In this document: positions 1-6,898 of the stretch, in pieces
Layout of the letters: each line of letters begins with the position of its first letter
Position numbering within the stretch: the first letter of the stretch is position 1
Notes under the pieces: model-generated
Told to the model about the DNA's origin: nothing
The model's input: the letters and a program-made list of their open reading frames with translations, nothing else
Database searches by the model: none
IMG/VR virus record: IMGVR_UViG_3300046691_000215
Span: 1-39,095 of that record
Source of the DNA: a virus
Strand: one strand, 5' to 3'
DNA length: 39,095 nt
Translations under genes and position numbers: made by a program

Positions 1-1354
1 GGTTGACCTCTTCGGTTTCAAGGGCATGAATCGCCGCTTCGGCGGTTTTACGCCAAGCCTCGCGCACCTCATTGCGGCGCTTGTCGTCCGGGCTTTTCTC
101 GATGCCGCGCAGCAGCAACGGCAAGGCGATGCAGGCGGCGATCAACGACAGCAGAATCACCCCGGCCGCGATGAAGATCAGCAGGTCACGCTCGGGAAAT
201 GCGTCGGCACCCATGAACATCGGCACCGACATCACACCCGCCAGCGTCACTGCCCCGCGCACGCCACCGACGGTCAGCAACCAGCAGGAACGGGCGCTCG
301 GCACCCGGGTAATCTCAGCCTTGCCACGCCAGCGCCGCAACAGAATGGACAGGCGCCAGATGCTTTGCACCCAGACGAACCGCAGCACCAGCAACACCAG
401 GAAAATCGCCAGCACATCGAAGCAGCGATACAACAGCGTCGGCCACAGCGAGGTTTCATGGCTGGCAACGGCCTTGATGATGTCTGGCAACTGCAAGCCC
501 AACAGCAGGAAAATCAGGCCATTGAAGGCGAATTCCAGCAATGACCAGACACTGCGATTGAGCAGCCGCGTGTTGGTCTGGCGCGGCAGCAGGTCGAGCC
601 AGCTCTGCATCATCCCCGCCGCTACCGCCGACAGGATGCCCGATGCACCCACGCGCTCGGCCAGCACGTACGCGGCAAACGGCAGCAACAACATGAACAC
701 GACGTGGGTGGCCGGGTCATCCCAGCCACGGGCGATCATCCACGCGCGCAGGCGCCCCACCAGCCAGCTCAACGCAACGCCAATCGCCAGGCCGCCCACC
801 GCCACCAAGACAAAGGTGACACTGGCGTTGGCCAGCGAGAATGCCCCGGTCACGGCGGCCACAAGCGCGAACTTGAAGGTCACCAGACCCGAGGCATCGT
901 TCATCAGCGCCTCGCCCTGCAGAATGTGCATCAAGGGCGTCGGCAAGCGATTCTGGGAGATCGCCGAGACCGCCACGGCGTCCGTGGGCGACAGCACTGC
1001 CGCCAACGCAAACGCCACGGGCAGCGGGATACCTGGCAGCAACCAGTGAATGAAATACCCGGCGCCGACCACGGTAAACAGCACCAAACCCACGGCCAGG
1101 GTCAGGATCGGTCCACGTAGCTGCCAGAATTCACGCTTGGGCATGCGCCAACCGTCGGAAAACAACAGCGGCGGCAGGAACAGGAACAGGAACAATTCGG
1201 GGTCCAGCGCCACATGCAGGCCGAGGGTCGGCCAGGCCAGCAAGGCACCCGCGGCAATTTGCACCAACGGCAATGGAAGCGGGATCACCCGCCCCAGCAA
1301 GCGTGAAACGCCCACCAGCATCAACAGGATCAGGACGGTGTAGGCGGTTTGCAT
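1..1354 (-). CDS. Na+/H+ antiporter, CPA1 (NhaP/YjcE-like) family, 3' end cut by window
   Basis: An inner-membrane cation/proton antiporter exchanging Na+ (or K+) for H+ in pH and salt homeostasis. About 451 N-terminal residues are visible from the ATG at 1354, starting MQTAYTVLILLMLVGVSRLL. There are roughly a dozen hydrophobic segments. The family signatures FLFLPPLLFSDGW, ALAAVLSPTDAVAVSAI and GEALMNDASGLV are present; the last carries the ND pair expected in the ion-binding site. A basic linker and the TVGGVRGAVTLAG motif follow, also typical of CPA1. The reading frame is open to base 1, so the C-terminal cytoplasmic part is missing. It is host chromosome flanking the prophage and transcribed away from it. 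The assignment to CPA1 is secure; the exact subfamily and ion are inferred. Confidence 0.93.
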   Translation of the reverse strand, partial: MQTAYTVLILLMLVGVSRLLGRVIPLPLPLVQIAAGALLAWPTLGLHVALDPELFLFLFLPPLLFSDGWRMPKREFWQLRGPILTLAVGLVLFTVVGAGYFIHWLLPGIPLPVAFALAAVLSPTDAVAVSAISQNRLPTPLMHILQGEALMNDASGLVTFKFALVAAVTGAFSLANASVTFVLVAVGGLAIGVALSWLVGRLRAWMIARGWDDPATHVVFMLLLPFAAYVLAERVGASGILSAVAAGMMQSWLDLLPRQTNTRLLNRSVWSLLEFAFNGLIFLLLGLQLPDIIKAVASHETSLWPTLLYRCFDVLAIFLVLLVLRFVWVQSIWRLSILLRRWRGKAEITRVPSARSCWLLTVGGVRGAVTLAGVMSVPMFMGADAFPERDLLIFIAAGVILLSLIAACIALPLLLRGIEKSPDDKRRNEVREAWRKTAEAAIHALETEEVN

Positions 1355-1790
1355 AAAACGGGGTTCCCGGACAATCGACAGCATTTGAAGTGCCATATTA
1401 GCCGCTTAGACTATGTGCTGGCCCTTGTACCTATGTCGCACGCTGTCACAACCGCGTTACCACAGGTTTTGTCCTACAGCCGCCGCGAAACCGTCCGGCC
1501 ATGGCATAATCCGACACCTTTTATTTCCGACACCTGTAAAGGGGGCGATTCCTTGACCGTTTCAAGTAAAACGTTGCACCTTTTCGGCATCAAGGCCTGG
1601 GATGCCGCATAAGAAAAGTTAAAGCCCTTTATAATCAACGCGCTAACCCTTAAAACCCCCTGCAAAAACACCCGCTTTCTCTACTCTTCTGAACTCAATA
1701 AACATTGGTCCAAACGGTTGCGTTTTGGGGAAGAATTCCTGCGCGCTAAATCCATGTGGACAGCGTTTAAATACCCCTAGGAGACAGATC
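1355..1790. other. Intergenic region between antiporter and first small gene
   Basis: A 436-base stretch between divergent genes. No convincing coding frame is seen. It should hold the promoters of the antiporter (minus) and the small P-loop-like gene (plus). A TAATAT hexamer reads on the minus strand at 1400-1395, but no good -35 partner lies upstream of it. No tRNA or att-like core is recognised here. Confidence 0.5.
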
Positions 1791-2198
1791 ATGGATCACT
1801 TCGGAATAGGCCAAGCGTTGAAAGGAATGGCCCGCTGCTACTTTCAGTCAGCACGCGGCACCGGACGCACCACCTCTCTATTGGAAAGCTTGAAAGACGG
1901 TGATCGTGTTTGTTGTGTGAGCAGCAAGGAAGCTGACCGGATAACTCGGATGATGCGTGAGCGCAAGATCGACGCCCAGGCGATCGCGGTCGACCCCAAT
2001 AGGCCCGAAAGAATATTCGAGCGCGGCACGCCCAAAGGCCGGACTATTTTTGACGAAAGCTGGGTCGAGCAATATTACATGCGCGCTTTAGAGGCTGCAG
2101 CCAGAGACATCGACCACTTCCAGCGTGAGGCGTCAGGGTTCGGCGCAGCTCATCTTGAGACTCGAGAAGCCGCACGCTTCATGATGAAGCCTGAGTGA
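1791..2198 (+). CDS. Small P-loop-like protein of unknown function
   Basis: A 135-residue protein. The ATG at 1791 is chosen because AGGAG lies 8 bases upstream. An open frame extends back to a GTG/ATG near 1725 without such a site. Near residue 22 it carries ARGTGRTTSLLE, which resembles a Walker A loop (GxGxTT). Further on, GRTIFDESWVEQ could serve as a Walker B-like DE. The segment DGDRVCCVSSKEADRI looks like the following beta strand and helix. The rest is helical and charged. Such short P-loop proteins occur at the edges of Pseudomonas prophages, but no function is known to me. It stands alone, between the host antiporter and the HEPN-like gene, so it may be phage cargo or a host gene at the junction. 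Confidence 0.6.
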   Translation: MDHFGIGQALKGMARCYFQSARGTGRTTSLLESLKDGDRVCCVSSKEADRITRMMRERKIDAQAIAVDPNRPERIFERGTPKGRTIFDESWVEQYYMRALEAAARDIDHFQREASGFGAAHLETREAARFMMKPE

Positions 2199-2320
2199 TT
2201 TTGCACCGGAACAGAATTACACCGCGATCCTAAATGGGTAAGGCAAAGTAACAATAGTCAATGAATCCGGGCACTTGCCTACTTAGGCGTACCCGGTTTC
2301 AACCTGCTTTACACGGTCAG

Positions 2321-2340
2321 TGGTACAAAAATTGGTACAA
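2321..2340. repeat. Tandem TGGTACAA direct repeat, possible integrase arm or att region
   Basis: TGGTACAA occurs at 2321-2328 and again at 2333-2340, a 12-base period. Short direct repeats of this kind are often found beside attachment sites, as arm-type binding sites for tyrosine integrases. The position, between host-like and AT-rich accessory sequence, fits. No matching core at a right end can be seen in the window, so this is only a candidate. Confidence 0.3.
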
Positions 2341-2426
2341 GCTTCATTCCCTTCTCAGGCGTCCCGCCTACCGCTCGTCACTTTCTGATACTACTGCTAC
2401 GCTGACGCATCCACGGAGGAATGACC

Positions 2427-2556
2427 ATGGCCAAACTCAGACCTGCTGCCTTTCTTGCTATTGAAGATCAGCGAAAACCATCTCGCCTTTGAGGCCAATG
2501 CAGCGCTGGCCGAGGTATGGTTCGGCCCAACTGTGTCGAATGAGCGCACCCGCTAA
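2427..2556 (+). pseudogene. Short frameshifted ORF remnant
   Basis: A strong ribosome-binding site (GGAGGA, 2415-2420) sits 6 bases before the ATG at 2427. The frame encodes MAKLRPAAFLAIEDQ and stops at 2492. Shifting frame by one base near 2455 continues as LLKISENHLAFEANAALAEV and on to VWFGPTVSNERTR with a stop at 2556. Together these would make a plausible protein of about 42 residues with normal composition. The best reading is a small gene broken by a one-base indel. I do not recognise the product. The rest of 2199-2603 shows only the TGGTACAA repeat and a weak inverted repeat at about 2267-2295. Confidence 0.35.
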
Positions 2557-2603
2557 TGCAGAGAAGACGTACGCTTAATCAGAAACCAATATGGAAACTA
2601 TAA

Positions 2604-3299
2604 ATGAATGGAAACAGCTTAAAGTCTGAAATAAAAAACATCGTATCAACACTAAACTTCGCATGGATACAAACCAAGCCAAGCATGATACATGCACACC
2701 ATAGACTTGCACTCAAAAGTAGTGACAAAACATCACACATTTCGCCTGAGTACGACATCCCTGTACAGGACTTAGTAAGCAAAACAGTTATCAGGCCATC
2801 AGTAATGCAAGGATATCTAGAATACAAAGCAATCCCCTCGATACTTCCTTACATACAAGCAATAGCAGAAGATTCGATTCAGGAAAAAAGACCATCAGAT
2901 AAAAATATTAGCCAAAGAATAGAGTCACTAGTACATAACAAACGAATAACCCGAGAGCTTGCCAGCAAGGCTCATTACTGGCGCATAGTCAGAAATATCA
3001 TAGCTCATGGATCCAATAAAATCACAAAACGAACAGAATCAGAAGTAAACAAACTTTTCAACAATGGGGATATTTTATTCCGCAATTTTGTATTTTGGGG
3101 GCCTTTAATATACATCAGATCAGACGACCAAATTGAAGGCTCAATGGTTCCACTTACAGATGAAGCTGTCGCATCACCTCAAGAACCAAATGATCAATGC
3201 TTCATTATCGATGCAACAGACGGGGAGACTATAGCAATAGGCTTGGCTGATCTGCTTGCCGCGGCAGAGGTATGGGCAGAAGTTATTGATTGCGCATAG
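2604..3299 (+). CDS. HEPN-like accessory protein (possible RNase/defence cargo)
   Basis: A 231-residue protein from the ATG at 2604, without a clear ribosome-binding site. The gene is much richer in A+T than its surroundings, a sign of recent acquisition. The key feature is the motif R130-N-I-I-A-H135 in the context WRIVRNIIAHGSNK. This matches the R-x4-6-H signature of HEPN domains, which in many toxin and abortive-infection proteins forms the RNase active site. The preceding region (about residues 75-130) is predicted helical, and a more beta-rich C-terminal part (about 150-231) follows. No adjacent nucleotidyltransferase or antitoxin gene is visible. Being outside the phage operons at the border, it looks like a self-contained moron. 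The HEPN call rests on the motif and helical context only. Confidence 0.5.
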   Translation: MNGNSLKSEIKNIVSTLNFAWIQTKPSMIHAHHRLALKSSDKTSHISPEYDIPVQDLVSKTVIRPSVMQGYLEYKAIPSILPYIQAIAEDSIQEKRPSDKNISQRIESLVHNKRITRELASKAHYWRIVRNIIAHGSNKITKRTESEVNKLFNNGDILFRNFVFWGPLIYIRSDDQIEGSMVPLTDEAVASPQEPNDQCFIIDATDGETIAIGLADLLAAAEVWAEVIDCA

Positions 3300-3409
3300 C
3301 TTGTAACCTTTGATCAATGTCCGCAATAGGAGGGTTTCTGTCGAACGAGCCCCATTAACCTAGCAATCGCTCGTCGCATCACCCTCGCGGAAACATCACG
3401 CTTCGTTTA

Positions 3410-3425
3410 CTGTATATCCAAACAG
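3410..3425. promoter_or_regulatory. LexA box upstream of coiled-coil gene
   Basis: The sequence CTGTATATCCAAACAG matches the gamma-proteobacterial LexA operator CTGT-N8-ACAG exactly in both half-sites. It ends 18 bases before the GTG start at 3444, the right place to overlap a promoter. This implies that the downstream small gene is repressed by host LexA and switched on by DNA damage. Confidence 0.75.
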
Positions 3426-3443
3426 TATTTGTAAGGCGCGACC

Positions 3444-3764
3444 GTGGACCCCTACGAAATTGAAGACACCAGCGAATGGCTCGGTAGCCCGACCAGGCTG
3501 GAAACCGTCAAGCATTACGCAAGCATGCTTGAGGAAGACATCCAGGATCTGAAGCGTCAGCTGCAGGCGGCAAAAGAAAATATTTCAAGCTTGGTGGAGA
3601 TGAACGACCAGCTTTCGGCCGAACTCCAAAAGAAGCGGACGTGGATGGCAAACCTGGAAGCAGAGACCACCGACCAGCTTGCCCAGATCCGGAGCCTGAC
3701 AATGGTCCTCGATCAAAAGGAAAGGTTCATTCGTGAGTTGCGGGCGGGTAAGCAGGCCGAGTAA
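3444..3764 (+). CDS. SOS-controlled coiled-coil protein
   Basis: A 106-residue protein starting at a GTG, with TAAGG about 9 bases upstream. The first 20 residues are acidic. From about residue 22 to the end it is almost continuous amphipathic helix with heptad-like spacing of L, I and M, so a long coiled coil is expected. There are no Cys residues, signal peptide or membrane segment. A consensus LexA box lies directly upstream, so expression should rise on SOS induction together with prophage excision. It is convergent with the small gene at 3775-4005. I do not know a named family. A role as an SOS-timed regulator or host-takeover factor is only a guess. Confidence 0.65.
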   Translation: MDPYEIEDTSEWLGSPTRLETVKHYASMLEEDIQDLKRQLQAAKENISSLVEMNDQLSAELQKKRTWMANLEAETTDQLAQIRSLTMVLDQKERFIRELRAGKQAE

Positions 3765-3774
3765 GCAGACTGCG

Positions 3775-4005
3775 CTACGTTGAGGCCAGCGTCCTCAGCC
3801 GCTCTTCAGTCGCGGAATCGAAGATGACATAGAGCCGATCAATGGTCGCTTCACTCAACGCACAGGCCGATTCCAAGCCGAGAACAAACCCCTCAGCGCG
3901 TGCGCCAGCTTTCGCCGCAACAATCATCGAATCCGCCTGGGCGATCTGAGCAAGAAGCTTGTCGGCCTCGCGCTCGATCTTTAGGCTCAGCTCTACGCCT
4001 TCCAT
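3775..4005 (-). CDS. Small helical protein downstream of endolysin
   Basis: A 76-residue protein. I chose the ATG at 4005 because AAGGTGG precedes it; a longer in-frame start at 4086 would run back into the endolysin coding region. The product begins MEGVELSLKIEREADKLL and is mostly helical and acidic, with an Ala/Gly-rich middle and no membrane span. It is the last gene of the late operon, starting 27 bases after the endolysin stop. Small genes in this position are common in Pseudomonas prophages, but I cannot assign a function. Confidence 0.6.
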   Translation of the reverse strand: MEGVELSLKIEREADKLLAQIAQADSMIVAAKAGARAEGFVLGLESACALSEATIDRLYVIFDSATEERLRTLAST

Positions 4006-4031
4006 TCCACCACCTTTATTTGAACGATCGG

Positions 4032-4667
4032 CTACAGGATAGCGGCATGCGCACCGGCGGACAGCACCGCCGAGGCTTTCGCCCACAACTTCAATCGCTC
4101 GGGCTGCCCATTAAGCCCGCCATTGATGCGTCGAGTGATCGCCTCGAACTGGCCAGCGTCCGCCAATTCATTCAGGCCGTTGCTCGACCAGAACCAGGCG
4201 GCAGAGAGAGCAGCATATGCCGGCTGCTCCAGCAGTTCCGGTTTTGTCAGCAGGTCCAGGCTCAGGGCTGAGCCGCATGCCTGATAGTTGACCCAACCGG
4301 TGACCTGGATCAGTCCTCTGCCACGGTACCGCCAACCGTCGCCCGTCACAGCAGGACCATTACCAAGGCGCGAGGCGTAAACGATGTTCGCGATCTGTTC
4401 CGGCTTGCGCGCGACACTGGTTGCGGTCGCCAGGTTGAATCGCTTCGGCCAAGTCCGGACCAGACCCTCGGCGCTGTAGTTCAGGTTTTCGACCAGGGTG
4501 CGCAGTTGGCCGGACTCATGCCCGACCTGTGCCAGGAACGCGGCAACACGCAACGGCCCTTGAATGTTGAATCGCGCCATCGCGTCATTTAGCGCGGACA
4601 CAAAAACGCCGGCAACTGGGCCGGCGTTCGGGAGGATCTGCAGCAGTTGCTGCGCTGTGATGGGCAT
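4032..4667 (-). CDS. Endolysin, glycoside hydrolase family 19 (chitinase/lysozyme-like)
   Basis: A muralytic enzyme that cleaves the glycan strands of peptidoglycan at the end of the lytic cycle. The product has 211 residues; the ATG at 4667 is set by GGAG 8 bases upstream. The N-terminal half carries VAAFLAQVGHESGQL with the catalytic Glu51 and ENLNYSAEGL with further acidic residues. The central signature GWRYRGRGLIQVTGWVNY (residues 111-128) is typical of GH19. The C-terminal part, WFWSSNGLNELAD and ITRRINGG, matches the conserved end of the fold. No signal peptide is seen, so export depends on the holin encoded far upstream at 26.5 kb. It lies at the distal end of the late operon, separated from the spike gene by the two plus-strand cargo genes. 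A decayed partial copy lies at 5755-5992. Confidence 0.92.
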   Translation of the reverse strand: MPITAQQLLQILPNAGPVAGVFVSALNDAMARFNIQGPLRVAAFLAQVGHESGQLRTLVENLNYSAEGLVRTWPKRFNLATATSVARKPEQIANIVYASRLGNGPAVTGDGWRYRGRGLIQVTGWVNYQACGSALSLDLLTKPELLEQPAYAALSAAWFWSSNGLNELADAGQFEAITRRINGGLNGQPERLKLWAKASAVLSAGAHAAIL

Positions 4668-4679
4668 ACTTTTCTCCAA

Positions 4680-4702
4680 ACCCGCGATCGGCGGGTGTTT
4701 TT
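4680..4702. other. GC-rich hairpin before endolysin, T-run on plus strand
   Basis: ACCCGC (4680-4685) pairs with GCGGGT (4691-4696) around GATCG, followed on the plus strand by a run of T. On the minus strand the hairpin is followed directly by the endolysin ribosome-binding site, with no U-run. It could stop plus-strand transcripts, or it could be a 5' mRNA hairpin that modulates endolysin translation. Confidence 0.4.
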
Positions 4703-4728
4703 GGCGTCTCAAATTGTTACGAAATTAA

Positions 4729-4757
4729 GAGTATTTAAACCAATACTCACGTATGAT
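4729..4757 (+). promoter_or_regulatory. Candidate promoter with palindromic operator for the first cargo gene
   Basis: A perfect inverted repeat GAGTAT-N8-ATACTC (4729-4748) is followed by a good -10 hexamer TATGAT (4752-4757). The left arm occupies the -35 position with a 17-base spacer and is a poor -35 match. The promoter is therefore probably controlled by a protein binding the palindrome. Translation of the cargo gene starts at 4811. Confidence 0.4.
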
Positions 4758-4810
4758 TTGCGCCTTTGTTTTTCATCCGGCAACTTCAATACAAGGCAGT
4801 AGGGTCATCC

Positions 4811-5689
4811 ATGGATAGGGTAATAAATACGCTCGCAATCGGTACTTGCAGAGTCGCAGGACCATGCGAGAATCTAACCAGCAATGGGTTTAGTGGTTTG
4901 GAGAAATTCCCACACCACCTTCATTACCCTTCTCAAATTCTGCAAACCTTGAAACATTACGATGGACACAACGCCATTCCGCAAAAGCTCCTTTATCTTA
5001 TGTCCGAAGACTCAATAAGAAAAAGCGCCATGCGGCCTGGCTTTATTGCCTCCCACACCATCGAAGTTAGAAAACACAAAGATTTCACGAAAAAGTTCGA
5101 CAAATACATTATTGAACTAAGCGGACTGCATGAACTGATACATACCAGCGGAATGTTCGTAGAGTACTTCGCTAGGCGCGACCTTTCAGAGTATGGCGAC
5201 CAGTTACAAAACCTGCACGCCGAAGGCCTAATTGATTATGTACATCCAAAGGACATAACAGCTAGACAGGTCGCTGACGATTATTTTATATCGGTAATGT
5301 CGGACATATCGAAATTTCTACACCACAAACCCATTCTATGGGTTTCCCATTTCGATGCATCTGCCCCAGCCCGGGTTCGAGAGTCAAGGCAGCGATGCAT
5401 TGATCTAGTTAAAAGAGGCGCAGAAAAAACTGGCGGCAGTTTTTTTGACCCGACCAATGTTGTTAACAGTCTTGGCCAGCACAAAGCGCTCAAAGAGAAT
5501 GGAGATGACCTCGCTCACTTTTCTGATGAAGCTATGAGTTGTTTGGCTGAAGTATACCGCTCATGGATTTACACTGGCAGCCACCGCTGGATACATAACA
5601 AGAAACGTTTTTCCAACCTGCTACGCAAACCAATATTTCACCTTTCCACCGGCCTAATATTTGCTGCGACTGGGTTTTACTTTATCTAA
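4811..5689 (+). CDS. Cargo protein A, possible SGNH/GSCFA-like enzyme with hydrophobic C-terminus
   Basis: A 292-residue protein from the ATG at 4811 (AGGG about 8 bases upstream); a TTG at 4766 in the same frame is less likely. It begins MDRVINTLAIGTCRVAGP. The beta strand-turn IGTCRV resembles the first block of SGNH-fold proteins such as GSCFA or WcbI (G-[ST]-C or GNC). Further blocks are HYPSQILQ (about residue 38), ILWVSHFDASAP (about 178) and FFDPTNVV (about 212). DLAHFSDEA (about 235) recalls the D-x-x-H block that closes SGNH active sites. The last 25 residues are hydrophobic and may anchor it in a membrane. It is a paralogue of the gene at 6071-6850. It is AT-rich, opposite in direction to the late operon, and has its own promoter and terminator, all hallmarks of a moron expressed in the lysogen. 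Its function is unknown; surface glycan modification is an inference. Confidence 0.6.
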   Translation: MDRVINTLAIGTCRVAGPCENLTSNGFSGLEKFPHHLHYPSQILQTLKHYDGHNAIPQKLLYLMSEDSIRKSAMRPGFIASHTIEVRKHKDFTKKFDKYIIELSGLHELIHTSGMFVEYFARRDLSEYGDQLQNLHAEGLIDYVHPKDITARQVADDYFISVMSDISKFLHHKPILWVSHFDASAPARVRESRQRCIDLVKRGAEKTGGSFFDPTNVVNSLGQHKALKENGDDLAHFSDEAMSCLAEVYRSWIYTGSHRWIHNKKRFSNLLRKPIFHLSTGLIFAATGFYFI

Positions 5690-5691
5690 TC

Positions 5692-5717
5692 AAAATCCCG
5701 CAATTTGCGGGATTTTT
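5692..5717 (+). terminator. Rho-independent terminator of cargo gene A
   Basis: A 10-base stem formed by AAATCCCGCA and TGCGGGATTT around a 3-base loop is followed by T residues. It starts 3 bases after the stop codon of the cargo gene and reads with it on the plus strand. Confidence 0.8.
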
Positions 5718-5754
5718 CCTCATTCAAAGTAGACACCACAACCACCGTTCTCAA

Positions 5755-5992
5755 TTTCCACCATGCCCATTTTCTTGGAACAAGCGAGTCAACGCCTCCC
5801 CTTTTCGCTCCATTGTTCAATCAGGATCAGACGGCAGACAGCGCAGCATGTGCCGACTGCTTCAACAGATCCAGTGAGCGGATCCAGGCTCAGGGCTGAG
5901 CCGCATGCCTGTATTTGACCTAGCCGGCGACCTGCATCACTCACCTGCCTCGGCCCCGCCAGCCAGCGCTCGTAATGGCATGACCTATACAT
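5755..5992 (-). pseudogene. Decayed partial second copy of the GH19 endolysin gene
   Basis: The minus strand here aligns with the middle of the intact endolysin gene. Bases 5883-5911 are identical to 4255-4283 over 29 positions (the part encoding QACGSALSLD). Flanking similarity covers the segments that encode GDGWRYRGRGLIQVTGWVNY on one side and PAYAALSAAW on the other, with frameshifts and stop codons. Similarity fades near 5755, in the part matching EAITRRINGG. Only about a third of the gene is represented and no open frame survives. It lies directly before cargo gene B, just as the intact endolysin lies directly before cargo gene A. This indicates duplication of a lysin-cargo unit followed by decay of one lysin copy. 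Confidence 0.85.
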
Positions 5993-6070
5993 ATCCGGGG
6001 GCTTTAAGTAGAATTTCCAGAATCCATTTTGAAAACTATTGAAACCTCAATGAACCGAGCAGGCACACAA

Positions 6071-6850
6071 ATGAGCACATTAGGGTTTGGAACAGACCGA
6101 ATCGCTGAGGCGCTCATTAAAGTTAAAAACAATGTAGACAGCAACTTATCAATATTTCCCCACAGACTGCATTACCCCTCTCAAATTCTGCAATCAATCA
6201 AGCATTACAACGGCGCAGAAGAAACCATACCTTCAGGACTTCTGTACTTGATGTCCGAAGACTCATTGATCAAGAGCGCAACAAAGCCTGGATATCTTAA
6301 GCATCACAAAAATGAAATCAAGGAATACTCTGGATTCATTGATAGGTATGACAGCTTTATAATTGAGATAAGCGATCTGACCGAAGCAACTTACAATGAG
6401 TTTTTTTACACTGAGCACTTGGCAAAGAAAAATCTCGCAGCTTACCAAGCACACCTTGAGCTACTAAGCTCATACAACCAAATTGAGCTTGTGAAGTCGT
6501 CCGACGTCATTGAGCGTCAAATTCCTGATTCATACCTCATTTCTGTGATATCTCAAATAACCAGCGTACTCGATGAAAAACCGATACTTTGGGTTTCGCA
6601 TTTTGATGCGTCAGCCCCAGAAGAAGTGCGTAACGCCAGAAGGCGCTGCATCGATGTGGTAAAGAAAGGCGCGAAAACTTACGGAGGAAGTTTCTTTGAC
6701 CCTACGAACGTTATCTTCGAGCTGGGCCAGTCCGCAGCATTGAAGGACGATGGTAAAGATCTGTCGAGCTATTCTGAAATGGCGACAGAGTGTGTCGCAG
6801 AGGTTCTTGAGCATTGGGTAAATGGAGCACACCACCCGTGGATCGTGTAA
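6071..6850 (+). CDS. Cargo protein B, paralogue of cargo protein A
   Basis: A 259-residue protein. The ATG at 6071 (AGG 9 bases upstream) aligns best with the start of its paralogue; ATG at 6050 and TTG at 6029 are in-frame alternatives. Its opening STLGFGTDRIAEAL aligns with the INTLAIGTCRVAGP block of protein A. HYPSQILQ, YLMSEDS, ILWVSHFDASAP and FFDPTNVI are shared with A almost residue for residue. Two putative active-site blocks differ: GTC becomes GTD, and DLAHFS becomes DLSSYS, losing the His. The hydrophobic C-terminal tail of A is absent. The copies have therefore diverged in function, or one is inactive. It is AT-rich and opposes the late operon. No clear terminator follows; an inverted repeat CCCGTGG/CCACGGG spans the stop codon without a T-run. 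Confidence 0.6.
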   Translation: MSTLGFGTDRIAEALIKVKNNVDSNLSIFPHRLHYPSQILQSIKHYNGAEETIPSGLLYLMSEDSLIKSATKPGYLKHHKNEIKEYSGFIDRYDSFIIEISDLTEATYNEFFYTEHLAKKNLAAYQAHLELLSSYNQIELVKSSDVIERQIPDSYLISVISQITSVLDEKPILWVSHFDASAPEEVRNARRRCIDVVKKGAKTYGGSFFDPTNVIFELGQSAALKDDGKDLSSYSEMATECVAEVLEHWVNGAHHPWIV

Positions 6851-6898
6851 CCCACGGGCTCCAGCCGAAAATCAGCAGCCCTGACTGCGACTGCAATT

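Noticed and set aside
72-1049. Long plus-strand open frame of 325 codons
   Set aside because: Antisense to the antiporter gene; Arg/Ser/Thr-rich composition with no domain, while the minus strand encodes clear transporter motifs.
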